A stretch of 14,973 nucleotides of DNA, taken from contig JAHKKQ010000038.1 of assembly GCA_020027805.1 (NCBI GenBank), positions 1 through 14,973 of the forward strand, written 5' to 3'. The notes under the pieces were generated by a model that saw nothing but the letters and a program-made list of their open reading frames with translations, was not told the DNA's origin and did not search any database. The translations under genes and the position numbers were made by a program. Shown here piece after piece: positions 14,177 through 14,973 of this stretch; position 1 is the first letter of the stretch; each line of letters begins with the position of its first letter. Source of the stretch: Candidatus Dadabacteria bacterium. Its GTDB lineage: Bacteria; Desulfobacterota_D; UBA1144; Nemesobacterales; UBA2774.

Positions 14177-14266
14177 TTGTTATTCCCGAATGCTTTTATC
14201 GGGAATCTAGTCTTTTCTTCTTTGTTGATTTAAAGAACTGGATTCCCGCTTTCGCGGGAATGACAG
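14177..14266. repeat. Paired ATTCCC/GGGAAT palindromes (dRS3-like)
   Basis: Two palindromes face each other: ATTCCCGA/TCGGGAAT (14182-14189 with 14199-14206) and ATTCCCGC/GCGGGAAT (14242-14249 with 14254-14261). The second exactly fits ATTCCC-N8-GGGAAT, the dRS3 pattern known from Neisseria, where it serves as an integration target for filamentous phage. The outer ends, TTGTTATTCCCG and the reverse of CGGGAATGACAG, resemble each other, so the whole 90 bp looks like one element with inverted ends. The remaining gap to 14324 shows no gene. Confidence 0.6.
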
Positions 14267-14324
14267 TGAATCATAAACCGGTGGTGAGTGAGGGTTCGCA
14301 ATATCACGCTAAGTGCAAGCATCC

Positions 14325-14973
14325 TTAAACCGGCCGCAGCAGCGCGCGCGCGGGTGCGCCTTCGCAGTTCTCTATCTTGATCGGGAGGCATATGAGCTCG
14401 TAATTGCCGGGCTCGATCTGCGAGAGGTCGAGTCCCTCGATGACCCATATCCGGGCGGCCAATATTATGTGGTGCACTTCCGACACGTTCCCCTCGTATC
14501 CGCCTATCGACAGGTAATCGACCCCTATCGTCTGCACCTGCCGCTCGACGAGATACTTGGCGGCGCCCGTCGAGAGGTGGACGAAATTTTCGTCGAACGG
14601 CTTTTTGCCCCACTTCCTTTTCGAGTTCCGGGTCTTGAAGAGTATGCGCTCGCCTTTCTTTAAACGGTGGGGGCGCAGCTCCTCCTCGCTGATAAACTCC
14701 TTGTCCTCGATCTCGATCACCCGCGCGTTTCCGACGACGGCCGAGAGCGGCATCTTGTCTATCCCGGTCTTGAGCTTCGTGAAATGGGAAGGCGCGTCCA
14801 GGTGCGTCGCCGTATGCACGGACATGGAGAGCGCGGTCATGTTGAAATCGTCACCTTTCTCCATGTCGCGGACGCGGAATACCTTGACCGGCGGGTCGCC
14901 CGGCCAGTGCACCATGCCGTCGGAAAGCGGCACGGTTATGTCTATCCAGTCCTCGGAGCCGAGGGTGTAGCTC
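14325..14973 (-). CDS. Cyclase-family metal hydrolase (kynurenine-formamidase-like), 5' end outside the window
   Basis: The reading frame is open to the window edge, so the N-terminus is missing; at least 216 residues are seen. The sequence upstream of a GTG at 14933 continues the protein as SYTLGSEDWIDIT before VPLSDGMVHWPGDPPV, and the W-I-D-I-T-V-P-L start is the usual opening of the family, so the GTG is not the start. The signature HTATHLDAPSHF supplies metal-binding His and Asp residues, and later segments (TIGVDYLSIGG, HHIILAARIWVIEGLDLSQI, CLPIKIENCEGAPARALLRP) match the cyclase family (PF04199). These enzymes hydrolyse cyclic or formylated amides, such as N-formylkynurenine, with Zn or Mn. 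The true substrate cannot be set from sequence. Its downstream end lies in the repeat-rich gap upstream of mgtE. Confidence 0.88.
   Translation of the reverse strand, partial: SYTLGSEDWIDITVPLSDGMVHWPGDPPVKVFRVRDMEKGDDFNMTALSMSVHTATHLDAPSHFTKLKTGIDKMPLSAVVGNARVIEIEDKEFISEEELRPHRLKKGERILFKTRNSKRKWGKKPFDENFVHLSTGAAKYLVERQVQTIGVDYLSIGGYEGNVSEVHHIILAARIWVIEGLDLSQIEPGNYELICLPIKIENCEGAPARALLRPV

Noticed and set aside
13985..14324. M-box or other riboswitch upstream of mgtE
   Set aside because: I found no M-box-like conserved core; the gap is made of dispersed inverted repeats and a short palindrome.

Overview
The window (14,973 bp, GC-rich by eye, with one clearly AT-richer patch near 11.1-11.7 kb) is chromosomal DNA of a Gram-negative bacterium. 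It carries a complete RND tripartite efflux set (outer-membrane channel, periplasmic adaptor, inner-membrane pump) and an IPTL-CTERM protein, a class tied to exosortase sorting in diderms. Frequent AGG/ATA codons, AGGAGG-type ribosome sites and REP-like repeats in the gaps would fit an uncultured deltaproteobacterial or Dadabacteria-like lineage. That placement is a guess; the window has no taxonomic marker.

Left arm (44-7834, all minus strand). A TetR-family regulator, RND adaptor, RND permease, MBOAT-type O-acyltransferase, CPBP-family membrane protease and a HAL2/CysQ-like 3'(2'),5'-bisphosphate nucleotidase follow one another with gaps of about 60-90 bp, so they may be co-transcribed. The TolC-like channel (8021-9571, plus strand) is divergent. 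The 186-bp gap between tetR and the channel gene holds a perfect 16-bp palindrome placed over the predicted tetR promoter, with AT-rich promoter sequence for the channel gene beyond it.

Middle (9633-12007). Thioredoxin (trxA) has its own promoter-like sequence and converges on an unrecognised gene that pairs an N-terminal coiled coil with what looks like a winged-helix domain. Next is a 440-bp gap with REP-like hairpins and a nested palindrome, then a low-GC gene for a secreted IPTL-CTERM protein with a clear terminator and related repeats on both sides, then a 66-aa small protein.

Right arm (12164-14973, minus strand). A retropepsin-like protease (PF05618/COG4067 family) follows the MgtE magnesium transporter by 15 bp. 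A 340-bp gap packed with inverted repeats, one matching the dRS3 pattern, separates mgtE from a cyclase-family (kynurenine-formamidase-like) gene cut by the window end.

I see no CRISPR array, transposase, tRNA or rRNA. No clear new multi-gene system is evident. The items most worth following are the pump's altered proton-relay residues, the operator region, the pump-acyltransferase-protease neighbourhood, the coiled-coil/winged-helix protein and the repeat-flanked IPTL-CTERM gene.
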